In this document: positions 25,423 to 35,140 of the stretch, in pieces
How the letters are laid out: every line of letters starts with the position of its first letter
Numbering within the stretch: the first letter of the stretch is position 1
Notes under the pieces: model-generated
The model's input: only the letters and a program-made list of their open reading frames with translations
The model's database searches: none
Told to the model about the DNA's origin: nothing
Program-made: the position numbers and the translations under genes
Source of the DNA: JAGVGT01 sp963807225
GTDB lineage: Bacteria; Desulfobacterota; Desulfobulbia; Desulfobulbales; JAGXFP01
NCBI GenBank assembly: GCA_963807225.1
Contig: CAWEAD010000005.1
Span: 124,001 to 188,000, forward strand
Reading direction: 5' to 3'
DNA: 64,000 nucleotides

Positions 25423-27825
25423 TCATTCCTTCTCCTCCATGGCGCGGGCCCGAGGCTGAAAGAAGAGCTGATAGAGCAGCATGCAGTACTGCGACATCCG
25501 GGTCTTGGCTCCTTCTGAGATCGAGTAACGCCAGAAGCCGTAGACCTTGGTAAGCCGGACCAAAAGTCGGCAGTGGCGCTCCCAGGTAAAATTGCTTTGC
25601 GCCCGGGCCAACCCATTGTCGGAAAAGGACCGCCAATAACCGGAACTGCCGGCTGATTCGACCAGGAAGTCATTGATTTTACCTGTCATTTCCTCATGTT
25701 CGGTGGGGTTGATCAACATCCCCGACTTACCATTTTCGATAATCTCCAGGGGCCCGCCGAACTGGGTGGCGAAGACCGGCAGGCCGCTATGCATGGCTTC
25801 AAGGATGGTCAGGCCAAAGGCCTCGAACAGGGCCGGCTGCACAAAAATCCCCCGCCGGTCGGCCATCAATCGATAGGCCTCACCGGCCTCGCTGCTGGTG
25901 AGCATCTTGCCGATCCAGCGCACGTTGCCACGCAGGTCATAATGGTCGAGCAGCTCGTGCATCCGCCTGATCTCAGCCGCCTCTTCGCTATCCCGGGAAC
26001 GATCCGGATCGGTAACACTGGCCACCAGGATCAGATTGGCCCGAGCCCGGAGTTCACTACTCTTACCGAAGGCCTCGACCAGACCGGTCAGGTTCTTAAT
26101 TCGGTCCAGCCGGGAAATGGAGAAAATCGGCACCAGATCGGGATTGCTCAAACGTCCCAGGCAATCGCAGTCTTCCTGGCTGAAGAGCATCCGGGCCACC
26201 TTCTCCCGTTCAGTCTTTTTGAGCCGTCGCTTTTTCTCGGTATAAGGGAAATAAACCTCGTTGTTGACCCCCGGGGGGATCACGTTGAAGCGGGGGTGGA
26301 AGAGGTTGATGCCGCTGGTAACTCGCAGCAAACCCGGCATGGTGAAGAACTGGTACGATTCGTACTGGCCGATGACCCGTTCGCTGCCGATAATCTCCTG
26401 GGAGGTGCTGGAGACGATGAAGTTGGTCAGGTTCATCGAGATCAGATCGGCCATGAACTGCAGGGAAAAATGGTATTCCGACTCAAAACGGTCCCAGTAG
26501 AGATCGCTGAAGAGATACTTGGATTTTTCCAGGGCATGGGCGATGTTGCACTGGATCACCCCCATTTTGCGCGAGAGCAAGGTCGCCACCAGGTTGCCAT
26601 CCGAATAGTTGCCGATCAAGAGGTCCGGCCGACCCTCCAGTTCCTGCCGTAACTCACCCTCAACCTCGCCGGCGAAGCGATCCAGATATGGCCAGATCCG
26701 GAAGCGGGAGAGCCACTGCGGGATCACCTGCCCCTGCCGGTCACGAAAGGGAACCCGCAGAATCCAGACGTTTTTGGTGCCGCGCATCTTCTCCAACCTT
26801 TGATCCGAGGTGGTACCGTCGTTCTCCGGGATCAATCGGGTGACAATAATGATCTTCGGTGTAATCTCCAAGCCGGAGCGGGCCAGATCCTCGGTCAGAT
26901 AGCGCTCCAGAGCCCGGGCCTGGTCGAGGATGTAGACCACCTGGCCGCCGGTATCGGGGCGTCCCAGCACATTGTCCTGCCCGAACCAGCCGTGGGGTGA
27001 AAGCATCACCACCTTGGAAACCATGGGGATCCGAGACAACAGCTCGGCCAGTGCCTCCTCACCGGGTTGCTCCAAGGTATCCTGCAGCAGGTGCAGAGTC
27101 TCGCCAATCCGCTCCGGAGTATCGCCCCACCCTTCCAGGAACCCCAGTTTCCGCAGTCTCTGCCGCAGTTTTTCAGGGTTATTAGCCATCCCGGCCGCCT
27201 CAAGCAGGTCGGCCGCGTCTTCCAGTGCAGTTTCCAGTTCCCGGCTATCACGGATGATTTTGCCATCGAGTAAAAGCTGCACCCCGTGCAAATGGTGGAG
27301 TTTGAGAAATTCATAGAGCAACTCATTCCAGCGTTCCGGCTGGTTGGCCAAGCGGGCAAAGAGATAACGGTTCAAGTGGGTGATACCGCGGCCAATGGTA
27401 TGTGGATCTTTCAGGGTCGGACCGTAATCATAGAAAGGCGCCAGATTCAGCTCCAGGGTAGGATTGTCGCCGGCCAGTTCCGGCTTGACCAGCACCTCCT
27501 TGACCTTGAGGAAATCGCTGATGGCCAGATGGGTCAGGGAGCTTTCATTGCCGTTCAGCACCAGAATCCGGCAGCTGGCCCGCCGATGGCGGTAGACCGA
27601 CAAGACTTGGCCTTCCAGGACCAGCACTTCCTGGAGCTTGCGGAGAAATCGCCAGCTACTGGGCATCTCCGCAGACTCCTGCCGATCATCCAGAAACTGC
27701 CGGAAAGCTTTGATGATGTCATTGCGGAGAATGATCCGGTCGGTTTCGGTCAAAAGCAGACGAATAAATTCTTGAAAGAGAGCAATCTCGCCTTCGTCGA
27801 TCAGGCTGAGTAAGGATCTGGGCAT
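25423..27825 (-). CDS. Sucrose synthase
   Basis: Sucrose synthase reversibly converts sucrose plus NDP into NDP-glucose plus fructose. The 800-residue length matches bacterial and plant SuSy. After an N-terminal regulatory part of about 260 residues come the GT-B domains: SPHGWFGQDNVLGRPDTGGQ (donor/acceptor site), FSISRLDRIKNL, and ALFEAFGLTILEAM with the E-X7-E motif of GT4 retaining enzymes. It sits between the sucrose-phosphate synthase and the probable fructokinase, so the three form a make-and-recycle set. In bacteria the donor is often ADP-glucose, linking to glycogen; that cannot be read here. Confidence 0.94.
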   Translation of the reverse strand: MPRSLLSLIDEGEIALFQEFIRLLLTETDRIILRNDIIKAFRQFLDDRQESAEMPSSWRFLRKLQEVLVLEGQVLSVYRHRRASCRILVLNGNESSLTHLAISDFLKVKEVLVKPELAGDNPTLELNLAPFYDYGPTLKDPHTIGRGITHLNRYLFARLANQPERWNELLYEFLKLHHLHGVQLLLDGKIIRDSRELETALEDAADLLEAAGMANNPEKLRQRLRKLGFLEGWGDTPERIGETLHLLQDTLEQPGEEALAELLSRIPMVSKVVMLSPHGWFGQDNVLGRPDTGGQVVYILDQARALERYLTEDLARSGLEITPKIIIVTRLIPENDGTTSDQRLEKMRGTKNVWILRVPFRDRQGQVIPQWLSRFRIWPYLDRFAGEVEGELRQELEGRPDLLIGNYSDGNLVATLLSRKMGVIQCNIAHALEKSKYLFSDLYWDRFESEYHFSLQFMADLISMNLTNFIVSSTSQEIIGSERVIGQYESYQFFTMPGLLRVTSGINLFHPRFNVIPPGVNNEVYFPYTEKKRRLKKTEREKVARMLFSQEDCDCLGRLSNPDLVPIFSISRLDRIKNLTGLVEAFGKSSELRARANLILVASVTDPDRSRDSEEAAEIRRMHELLDHYDLRGNVRWIGKMLTSSEAGEAYRLMADRRGIFVQPALFEAFGLTILEAMHSGLPVFATQFGGPLEIIENGKSGMLINPTEHEEMTGKINDFLVESAGSSGYWRSFSDNGLARAQSNFTWERHCRLLVRLTKVYGFWRYSISEGAKTRMSQYCMLLYQLFFQPRARAMEEKE

Positions 27826-27860
27826 AGTAAAGTCCCTATTGAAAATTAACGGAGAGAAGA

Positions 27861-30038
27861 TCAGATGAATTTAAAATGGTGCAGGCCGTCAATGATTCCT
27901 GCCGCATATTCCCGGGGGCTGAAGAACATGCGCCGCATGCCTTTGAGATGCGCCAGTTCCTGGCGGTAGTTCCCCACCACCAGACCGCTGGTGTCACCCC
28001 GCAGCATCTCTTCGTCGTTTCCGGAATCACCGCAGACCATGATGTGCGGCAGCGCCACCTCCCATTTGTAACTCAGATAGCGAACCGCTTTACCCTTGGA
28101 GGCCCGAAAGGGCAGGATATCTAAAAACTGCCCCCCGGAATAGATCAGATTGTATCGCAACTTACGGGCGTGCAGCCGCTGATGGACCCGAGCCAGAAGT
28201 TCGGGATCGTCTTCCATAAAATAGCTGATTTTGAAGGGTCGCTGGTCCTGCTCTTCCTGTTCTTCCAGAAAACTGAAGCCGGCCAACTCCTCCCGGATCG
28301 CAGCCGGTTTCCACTGGTAGGCCAGATGTTGCTGCCAACCTTTATCGACCTGCAGTTCCCGACCGTAGTAGATCTCGGTGCCGACCGAAGCAATGACGAT
28401 ATCGGGGATCACCACTCCATACTCAGTCAGTATCTCCCTGGTCCGCTCAAGACTGCGGCCGGTGGCAACTCCCCAGGCCAGCCGCTGCCGTTGGGCGGCC
28501 AGGATCTCCAACAGCTCGCCCAAAGCCTGATCGTCACCGATCAGGGTGTCATCGATGTCGGTGATCAGAAGTCTCTCCACCCCGACCAGGCGTCGGCCGA
28601 AGCCGGCCACGGCAGCACCTGTTCCCTCGTTTGGAACGGAGACGGGCATCTGACGGCGGACTCCTTGATAAACCTCCACAGCCCGATCACAATGACTCTG
28701 CCAGACGTAGTGCCGACGGACTCCGTTGATACCATTGCTGGAGAAACGCTGCCAGAGTTCCCGGTCGACCAGGATGTCACGACAGGCTCGGGCTATATCC
28801 TCAGAATTCGAGGGATCGATCAGCAAACCGTTTTCACAGTTGCCGATAATGTCGGTGGGACCTCCGTTTTGGGTGGCAACGATGGGTACTCCGCAAGCAG
28901 CCGCCTCCAGCAAAGTGATCCCGAACGGTTCCACCAGGGCCGGGTTGACGAAAACCCCCTGGCTGTCTGCGCAGAGCCGGTAGAGCTCGGGCACCTCGGT
29001 GGCGAAATTGTGCCTCTTGGGAATAGCCAGCTTGCCGTACAGGTCATAACGATCCATGAGCAGGAGCATCTCGGTCAGCACGCCCCGTTCGTTTTCTTCC
29101 ATGGTGCCGATATCCTTGCGGATACCGGCAAAAATGGCCAGATTGGCGATGGCCTGCAGCTCCTTACTCTCACCATAGGCGGTGATCAAGCCGGCAATAT
29201 TCTTGCGCTGGTCCGGCCGGCAGAGGGCCAGGATAAAGGGCTTGTGGGTGGCGACCCAGAAGCGGTGCAACTCGTTCAGCAACACCATCCGGGTTTGCCG
29301 GGAGATCTCGTCACCGCCACCCTGCTCGGGATGATTCTGGTAGTAGGGGTAGAAATTGTCGACGTCGATGCCGGGCGGGATGATCTCAAAGGAGCCGGCC
29401 GCCGCGGTGTGGTAAAGGCCGTACTGCTTGGTGATCTCGTGACTGGTGCTGGTGATGATTTTCTCGGCGTCCTTGATGATCCGCTCCTCCACCCCGATCC
29501 GGCGATCGATATGGTAGCGGCGGTTAATCTCCTCGGAGGTAAAACCCTCGGTCAGGAGCTTGTTTTTCTTGTGACGGCCCATGGAGTGGCCGGTGAAGAT
29601 GAAAGGCAGCCCGAAGATAGCAGCCAGCTCGCGGGCCACATAGCCGCCGTCGGCGTAGTGCCCGTGACAGATATCGGGAACCTGACCCTCATTGCGAATC
29701 AGTTTCAGAGTCTTGTCGACAAACTCGTCCAGGTGGGGCCAGAGCAGTTCCTTGCGCAGATAGCGGCGGCCCCCGCACTGCAACCGGAGCAGCCGGGCGT
29801 GACCGCCCAGAGGTTCGACCGGCACACAATAATCGGGGGAAACCGTTTTGTCGCAGATCAGCCGGGTGACCAGGTCAACCCGGGCCACGGCCGGATGTTT
29901 CCCCAGACAGCGGGCCAGTTCCAGGACATACTGAACCTGACCGCCGGTGTCGGCATCCCGCCCCAACTCAGGATTATTACCCCGGATCAGACCATGGATG
30001 CTGAACAGCATTATGTGCAATCCAGAATCACTCATCAT
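27861..30038 (-). CDS. Sucrose-phosphate synthase with C-terminal sucrose-phosphatase (HAD) domain
   Basis: The 725-residue protein combines a GT4 glycosyltransferase (residues about 1-460) with a HAD phosphatase domain (about 475-725). The first shows GRDADTGGQVQYVLEL, GHSMGRHKKNKLL and VEPFGITLLEAAACGVPIVA; the second shows LLITDIDDTLIGDDQ, with the nucleophile in DIDDT, and VCGDSGNDEEML. It would make sucrose 6-phosphate from NDP-glucose and fructose 6-phosphate and may dephosphorylate it in the same chain. It is the first gene of the leftward sucrose operon, 35 bases before sucrose synthase. Sucrose is most likely an osmolyte here, which is an inference. Confidence 0.94.
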   Translation of the reverse strand: MMSDSGLHIMLFSIHGLIRGNNPELGRDADTGGQVQYVLELARCLGKHPAVARVDLVTRLICDKTVSPDYCVPVEPLGGHARLLRLQCGGRRYLRKELLWPHLDEFVDKTLKLIRNEGQVPDICHGHYADGGYVARELAAIFGLPFIFTGHSMGRHKKNKLLTEGFTSEEINRRYHIDRRIGVEERIIKDAEKIITSTSHEITKQYGLYHTAAAGSFEIIPPGIDVDNFYPYYQNHPEQGGGDEISRQTRMVLLNELHRFWVATHKPFILALCRPDQRKNIAGLITAYGESKELQAIANLAIFAGIRKDIGTMEENERGVLTEMLLLMDRYDLYGKLAIPKRHNFATEVPELYRLCADSQGVFVNPALVEPFGITLLEAAACGVPIVATQNGGPTDIIGNCENGLLIDPSNSEDIARACRDILVDRELWQRFSSNGINGVRRHYVWQSHCDRAVEVYQGVRRQMPVSVPNEGTGAAVAGFGRRLVGVERLLITDIDDTLIGDDQALGELLEILAAQRQRLAWGVATGRSLERTREILTEYGVVIPDIVIASVGTEIYYGRELQVDKGWQQHLAYQWKPAAIREELAGFSFLEEQEEQDQRPFKISYFMEDDPELLARVHQRLHARKLRYNLIYSGGQFLDILPFRASKGKAVRYLSYKWEVALPHIMVCGDSGNDEEMLRGDTSGLVVGNYRQELAHLKGMRRMFFSPREYAAGIIDGLHHFKFI

Positions 30039-30337
30039 TTAGTTATCGTCAAACCCCGGAACTTGCGATACCTGATGGCCGCCGGGGCCTCAAGAAATAC
30101 CTCCTTTAATCCTGATATTTAATTACTTTGCTTACCAATCAACCAGACCGACGACTTTGGAAACTGCCTATACACTATAGGACTATTTCGCCTCGCCGTT
30201 CAAGACCGTCAGGAGGGAAAGGATCTAAAATCCTGGTTATTCGAGGATATCAAGCAGACTTAAATTGGAATTATATACGGATAAGCGCTTAATTTGACAG
30301 AAATCCGGCGGCAAGTCGCTTTACCCCAGCGATAATC
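30039..30337. other. Intergenic region upstream of the sucrose operon
   Basis: About 300 bases between the mutL 3' end and the sucrose-phosphate synthase start. Parts are AT-rich (30105-30180). It should contain the sucrose operon promoter. I could not identify boxes, repeats or coding sequence with confidence. Confidence 0.4.
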
Positions 30338-32164
30338 TCAGGTTCGGTGGAACCACTTCTTGATCTCCTCGGACCCAAATATTCTCACGGTCGGGCGACC
30401 ATGTGGACAGTGTGAGAAAACCTGGCGGTCACGCATATCCCGCAAGAGACCTTCCATCTCCGCCAAAGTCAGTGGATGCTGGGCCTTGATCGCTGCCTTG
30501 CAGGCCATCATCGACAGAACATCCTCCAGCCGGCGAAACCCTCCCGGCTCATTCGAACCGTCGCCCAGGCGCTCCAGGATCCCACGGAGAAGCTCTTCCG
30601 GCGGTAGGTGCCCCAGCAGGGCTGGTATCGAATGGAGCAGGCAGGTAGAGCCGCCGAATTCCTTTACGTCCAAACCCAGTCGGGAAATTTCGCCGGCAGA
30701 GCTATCGAGGACACCAAGCTCCAGGGCAGAAAGCTCGACGGTAACCGGAAAAAGCAGCCTCTGCCGAGCCAACATCCCCCTTGACGCCTGTTCCTTCAGC
30801 TTCTCGAAGAGCAAACGCTCCTGGGCGGCGTGTTGATCGATGGCCACCAAGCCCTGCTCACTTTCACAAAGGATGTAGGAATTAAAGAGTTGGCCGATAA
30901 CCCGCAGGGTACCAAAAGGGGAAGGACTTTCCGATTGTCGGGGCAAAGGTTGCGGAAGCTCCACCGGCCGGAATACGGTGTCACCTTCCGGTCTCGGACG
31001 GGACTCGGCCAGGTTCAACCCGCTCAGATGGGCCTGTTCGTAACGAGGCGGCGCCTGAGACCGAGACAAAGGACCTTCGGCAACCCGGTCAACAATCACA
31101 GGGGCAGCAGAACTCAACCCCCGCCGATCGGCATCGCCGAAAAGGGCTTGCTTGAGCTCGACCTGATAGTCGCCCATCGCTCTGGCAACCGCGGCTACGA
31201 TCAGTTGGTGAATCACCTGGGGATGCTGGAAACGCACCTCCTGCTTGGCAGGATGGACATTAACATCGACCTCCCCGGGTGCCACCTCCAGAAAAAGCAA
31301 CCCGGCCGGCGCTCGTCCTTTCAGGATAAAATTGTGCAGTCCTTCACTTACCGCATGCCAGAGTAGCCGGTCGCGAACCGGTCGGCCATTGACAAAAACT
31401 CGCAGGCGGCCGCCCGGGCCGGACTGGTCAGGGGCAACCAGTACCCCATGGATAGCGGGACCGGTCGCACCGGCGGCCGAGTTCGCACCCACTGTCACCA
31501 GTTCGCCACCGGCGTTTCCGCTCAATTGCCGCCAGCGACGGCCAGGATTGTCGTCTTCACCGGCCGGCAGCCCCAGGACCTCGCGCCCATTGACCCGGAA
31601 GGAAAGGGCCAGACCGGGACGGACCAGGGCATAATTATGAATCACTTCCTCGATATGGGCCAGTTCGGTTCGGGTGGATTTGAGAAATTTTCGGCGGGCC
31701 GGGACATTACCGAAAAGGTCCCGGACCTCGATCACGGTACCAAGCCCACTGCCCATTTCATGGACTTTCTGGACCTTGCCGAAGCGAACTTCGACCCGGC
31801 TGCCCAGATCCGCATCGGCCGGGCGGGAGGTAATAGTCAAGCGCGCCACCGAGGCGATGCTGGGGATAGCCTCGCCCCGAAAGCCCAGGGTGGTAATCGC
31901 GTTAAGGTCTTCGGCCCGGAGCAGCTTGCTGGTCGCATGCCGCTCCAGGCTCAGAAGAATGTCATCCTGATCCATGCCGGCCCCATTGTCGATCACTCGG
32001 ATCAATGAGGTGCCGCCACCTTCGATCTCCACCGTCAGGCTGGTCGCCCCGGCATCAAAGGAGTTTTCCACCAGTTCCTTGACCACCGAGGCGGGCCGCT
32101 CGACCACTTCACCGGCGGCAATCTGGTTGGCCAGGTTTTCCGGGAGAATTCTGATTTTAGACAA
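30338..32164 (-). CDS. mutL: DNA mismatch repair protein MutL (endonuclease type)
   Basis: MutL couples mismatch recognition by MutS to strand removal. The 608-residue protein has the N-terminal GHKL ATPase motifs (NSFDAGA, DNGAGMDQDDI, TLGFRGEAIPSIASVA, GTVIEV). In the C-terminal domain, DQHAAQERLLFE fits the DQHA-X2-E-X4-E metal site of the endonuclease-active MutL class, with ACKAAIKA and CPHGRPT as the accompanying motifs. The start appears to be TTG at 32164, three bases after the stop of the upstream peptidase gene. Confidence 0.95.
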   Translation of the reverse strand: MSKIRILPENLANQIAAGEVVERPASVVKELVENSFDAGATSLTVEIEGGGTSLIRVIDNGAGMDQDDILLSLERHATSKLLRAEDLNAITTLGFRGEAIPSIASVARLTITSRPADADLGSRVEVRFGKVQKVHEMGSGLGTVIEVRDLFGNVPARRKFLKSTRTELAHIEEVIHNYALVRPGLALSFRVNGREVLGLPAGEDDNPGRRWRQLSGNAGGELVTVGANSAAGATGPAIHGVLVAPDQSGPGGRLRVFVNGRPVRDRLLWHAVSEGLHNFILKGRAPAGLLFLEVAPGEVDVNVHPAKQEVRFQHPQVIHQLIVAAVARAMGDYQVELKQALFGDADRRGLSSAAPVIVDRVAEGPLSRSQAPPRYEQAHLSGLNLAESRPRPEGDTVFRPVELPQPLPRQSESPSPFGTLRVIGQLFNSYILCESEQGLVAIDQHAAQERLLFEKLKEQASRGMLARQRLLFPVTVELSALELGVLDSSAGEISRLGLDVKEFGGSTCLLHSIPALLGHLPPEELLRGILERLGDGSNEPGGFRRLEDVLSMMACKAAIKAQHPLTLAEMEGLLRDMRDRQVFSHCPHGRPTVRIFGSEEIKKWFHRT

Positions 32165-32167
32165 GGT

Positions 32168-33538
32168 TTACAAGTAATTAAGAATGTTCAGAGTCAGCCA
32201 TTGGGTATCCCACCACTCCAGGGGATTCACAAAGACGCCATTGACCAGGACGCTGAAGTGCAGGTGATCACCGCCGGCCATACCGGTTTTGCCGGTCAGA
32301 CCGATAACTGTCTCCTGGTTAACCGGGCTGCCGACCTCGGAGCGGATCTGACTCAGATGCGAGTAAAGGGTGAAAACCCCGAAACCATGATCGATAATCA
32401 CCATGTTGCCGTAGATCCCCAGATAGCCGGTAAAGGCCACCTCGCCTGGAGCGGCGGCCTTAACCGGAGCCTGGCTGGTCGAGGCCAGGTCGATACCCAG
32501 GTGGACTTGATGGTCAATCTCCTTGCCATGGTAATAATAGGTGCGATATTCGGCAAACCCGGCCCGGCGACTGCTTCGGGCCAGGCGTTGAAAACGACCG
32601 TCCCACATGCGTTCAGGCTTTGAGTGGCTGCAGACCTCCCGGATCTTGGTATTGTTTTCCTGCCGAATTCGACCGTTGATCTCCAGATATTGTTCCAGGG
32701 GTGTTTTACCCACCAGTTCCGGATAATAGCTCTCGAATTCCGGCAACTTCTGGCTCAAGAAGGAGTCGCTGATTTCAATGCGGTCTTCCTTCTTGGTGCT
32801 TTTTCGCATGACCATGCCGAAGGGCATGCTGGATTCATTGCCGGCCAGATCAACTGCCCGGACCAGCGATTGTTCGATGAGTTTGGTATCGTAAGGCAGC
32901 CCCAGGACGGCGCCATAGACCCCCTCACCCTTGTCCGGCAAGGGAAAACCGCGATGAAAGAAGCCGTTTAGCAGAACACCTTGTTCACCGACCTCCTCGT
33001 TGATCTGGTAAGTCACCACCCCGGCGCCGCCGGGGATGATATAACGCGTCGAATCGACAATCTTTATCAAGGGTGGATGGGTATCCAGGGTGGTCGGAAA
33101 GCTGACATCGGTCAGGTTACCCTGTCGCCAGTTCCACCACGAGTAATCCCGAACCTTGACCAGAAGTTCGGCCTCGCCATCCTTAAATTTCAGCTCGGCC
33201 GGCGAGATTTCGAAAGACTCCTCGGCCCGGGCCGGCCCGTTAAGTCCCAGCCCGCCCTGCGGGGTATAACTCTTTTCGAAAACCTTGACCTTCTTGTCAC
33301 CCTGCACCAGCCAAACCTCGACCGTACGGAGACCCCTTTTACTGTCGGACAGCGCCAGTTCCAGATTCTTACTGCGGCCGACTCTACTGATCTCGGTCAC
33401 CAGTCTGACCTGAGGCGCTTCCCGTTCATACAAAAAGATCAGGGCCACTGCCGCCCCGACCAGAAAAAGTACCGGCAGGAGCAGGACAATGATTGACCTG
33501 CCAGGTTTTACCCGGTCGATTTTCTCCAATGATACCAA
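32168..33538 (-). CDS. Membrane-anchored M23 family metallopeptidase
   Basis: The 456-residue protein has an N-terminal membrane helix (SIIVLLLPVLFLVGAAVAL), a long beta-rich periplasmic region of about 270 residues, and a C-terminal LytM/M23 peptidase domain. The zinc-site residues are present: HLGIDLA (His and Asp) and the HLHF motif. Such proteins cut peptidoglycan cross-links in the periplasm. It lies directly upstream of mutL. The start at 33538 seems to be TTG, so the exact N-terminus is uncertain. Confidence 0.9.
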   Translation of the reverse strand: MVSLEKIDRVKPGRSIIVLLLPVLFLVGAAVALIFLYEREAPQVRLVTEISRVGRSKNLELALSDSKRGLRTVEVWLVQGDKKVKVFEKSYTPQGGLGLNGPARAEESFEISPAELKFKDGEAELLVKVRDYSWWNWRQGNLTDVSFPTTLDTHPPLIKIVDSTRYIIPGGAGVVTYQINEEVGEQGVLLNGFFHRGFPLPDKGEGVYGAVLGLPYDTKLIEQSLVRAVDLAGNESSMPFGMVMRKSTKKEDRIEISDSFLSQKLPEFESYYPELVGKTPLEQYLEINGRIRQENNTKIREVCSHSKPERMWDGRFQRLARSSRRAGFAEYRTYYYHGKEIDHQVHLGIDLASTSQAPVKAAAPGEVAFTGYLGIYGNMVIIDHGFGVFTLYSHLSQIRSEVGSPVNQETVIGLTGKTGMAGGDHLHFSVLVNGVFVNPLEWWDTQWLTLNILNYL

Positions 33539-33798
33539 AATCTCACCTCATACAGATTACATATGGTTAATAATTTCCGGCAGGTAGCCCCTACCAAACA
33601 ATGGGCAGACATTAACATATTATCGACCAAAAAGGTAGGGGGCCGATACCTCATGCAAAGACAATAGTTGAAGTACGTCCAGCAAACTCAGGTGATTAAA
33701 TTCAATAAAATTATCGGGTTGCCCATCGCATCTCGCAGCTAAAAGCTTGACAGTCCTCCGACCCGACTATAATTTGCCGGTGAAGGAACTCCGCATCG

Positions 33799-34836
33799 AT
33801 GAAAAAATACCATACCGTTATCGTGGGCGCCGGACCAGCCGGCCTGGCCTGCGCCACCGTCCTTGCCCGAGCCGGTCATGTGGTCCTGGTTCTGGAAAGA
33901 CAGAATCGGGTTGGGCCCAAGGTCTGCGCCGGTGGCATAACCTGGTCCGGCCTCAAGCAGCGGCTTCCGGAAGATTTGCTGCAAAAGGTTTTTCCCGAAC
34001 AGCATCTCAGGACCCCCTGGCAGCAGGCGGTAATCTCAGCCAATCAGCCTCTGGTCTCGACAGTGAATCGCGAAGAATTGGGGCAATGGCAGCTTGACCA
34101 GGCCCGGGCTGCAGGTGCCAGGGTACTGACCGCCACCGTGGTTGACCAACTGGCTAACGACCGGCTCGTAGCCGGTGGAGAAACTTACGGTTTTCAATAT
34201 CTGGTCGGCGCCGACGGCAGCGCCTCGAAGATTCGCCAATATTTGGGTTTACCCACCCGGACGGTGGGGGTGGGGGTGAATTGCTTCGTCCCAGGCAATT
34301 TCGAACGCATGGAATGGCACTTGGACTCGCACTTGTTCAACAACGGCTACGCCTGGGTCTTTCCCCATCGAAATTTTGCCTCCATCGGTGCCTATGCCAG
34401 TCGCTTGACCACCAGGCCCCTTGACCTGCAGAAAAATTTTCGCCGTTGGGCCGACAAACATGGTATTAATCTGGGGGCTGTGAAAATGACCGCAGCCCTG
34501 ATCAACTATGACTTCCGGGGCTGGCGCTTCGGCAACTTTTTCCTGATTGGCGATGCCGCCGGCTTGGCCTCGCCCTTGACCGGCGAAGGTATCTACCCGG
34601 CCATTGTTTCCGGAGAAGAGGCGGCCCGGGCTATTCTTGATCCGGCCTACCAGGCTCCACAGCTTGCCGCCCTGTTGATCCGCCATCGGCGACACCGACG
34701 TTTAGTCGAGCTGACCGGCGCCAACCGCTGGGCTTGTCGCCTGACCCTGGAGGGTTTGGTTCTGGCCCTTCGGGCAGGGTTGCTGCCCTTTACCGCCTTG
34801 GAAATGGCCGGGAATCGACCAACCGGAAATCTATAA
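33799..34836 (+). CDS. FAD-dependent oxidoreductase, geranylgeranyl reductase family
   Basis: The 345-residue flavoprotein starts with the dinucleotide-binding VIVGAGPAGLACA, has the KVCAGGITW stretch typical of the family, and the second FAD motif GDAAGLASPLTGEGIYPA. Family members reduce isoprenoid double bonds or act on other polyisoprenoid or lipid substrates. The substrate here is unknown. A small di-haem cytochrome gene follows by 28 bases, which may mean the two exchange electrons; this is an inference from context. Confidence 0.88.
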   Translation: MKKYHTVIVGAGPAGLACATVLARAGHVVLVLERQNRVGPKVCAGGITWSGLKQRLPEDLLQKVFPEQHLRTPWQQAVISANQPLVSTVNREELGQWQLDQARAAGARVLTATVVDQLANDRLVAGGETYGFQYLVGADGSASKIRQYLGLPTRTVGVGVNCFVPGNFERMEWHLDSHLFNNGYAWVFPHRNFASIGAYASRLTTRPLDLQKNFRRWADKHGINLGAVKMTAALINYDFRGWRFGNFFLIGDAAGLASPLTGEGIYPAIVSGEEAARAILDPAYQAPQLAALLIRHRRHRRLVELTGANRWACRLTLEGLVLALRAGLLPFTALEMAGNRPTGNL

Positions 34837-34864
34837 AACTCTGCGCGTTTGGGAGGTAGCTATT

Positions 34865-35137
34865 TTGACCGAGAAGAAGAAGGGCCATAAGACCCTGCTT
34901 TACAACCTGCTATTTTTGACCGTCGGCGGCGGTGTCCTGTTCTTCCTCTGGAATGCACCGCCGGAGAGCACTAAGAGACTGCCCCACGACATAAACCATC
35001 AGCGCTTTCACCAGATGGATAAGAAAGCGGCGGAAAAATTCTGCGAGGCTTGCCACAACCCAAAAGGCGAGGCCCCTCTGCCCAAAGACCACCCACCTAA
35101 ATACCGCTGCCTTTTCTGCCACAAACAAGACCGTTGA
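34865..35137 (+). CDS. Small membrane-anchored di-haem cytochrome c
   Basis: The 90-residue protein has an N-terminal membrane helix (LLYNLLFLTVGGGVLFFLW) followed by a short periplasmic part with two haem sites, CEACH and CLFCH. The start is TTG at 34865, supported by GGGAGGT seven bases upstream. It lies between the flavoprotein and tsaE, all on the plus strand. It probably shuttles single electrons at the periplasmic face of the membrane. I do not recognise a named family. Confidence 0.85.
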   Translation: MTEKKKGHKTLLYNLLFLTVGGGVLFFLWNAPPESTKRLPHDINHQRFHQMDKKAAEKFCEACHNPKGEAPLPKDHPPKYRCLFCHKQDR

Positions 35138-35140
35138 GCC

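Noticed and set aside
25696..26652. 318-codon plus-strand open frame
   Set aside because: Antisense to sucrose synthase, no recognisable motif.
28170..30122. 650-codon plus-strand open frame
   Set aside because: It lies wholly opposite the sucrose-phosphate synthase gene, whose protein shows clear motifs. The plus-strand translation has no family features; high GC makes long antisense frames.
33583..33643. GGTAG/CTACC repeats upstream of the flavoprotein gene
   Set aside because: GGTAGCCCCTACC and a later GGTAGGGGG can pair, but arms are short and there is no T-run or known operator form, so I do not list it as a site.
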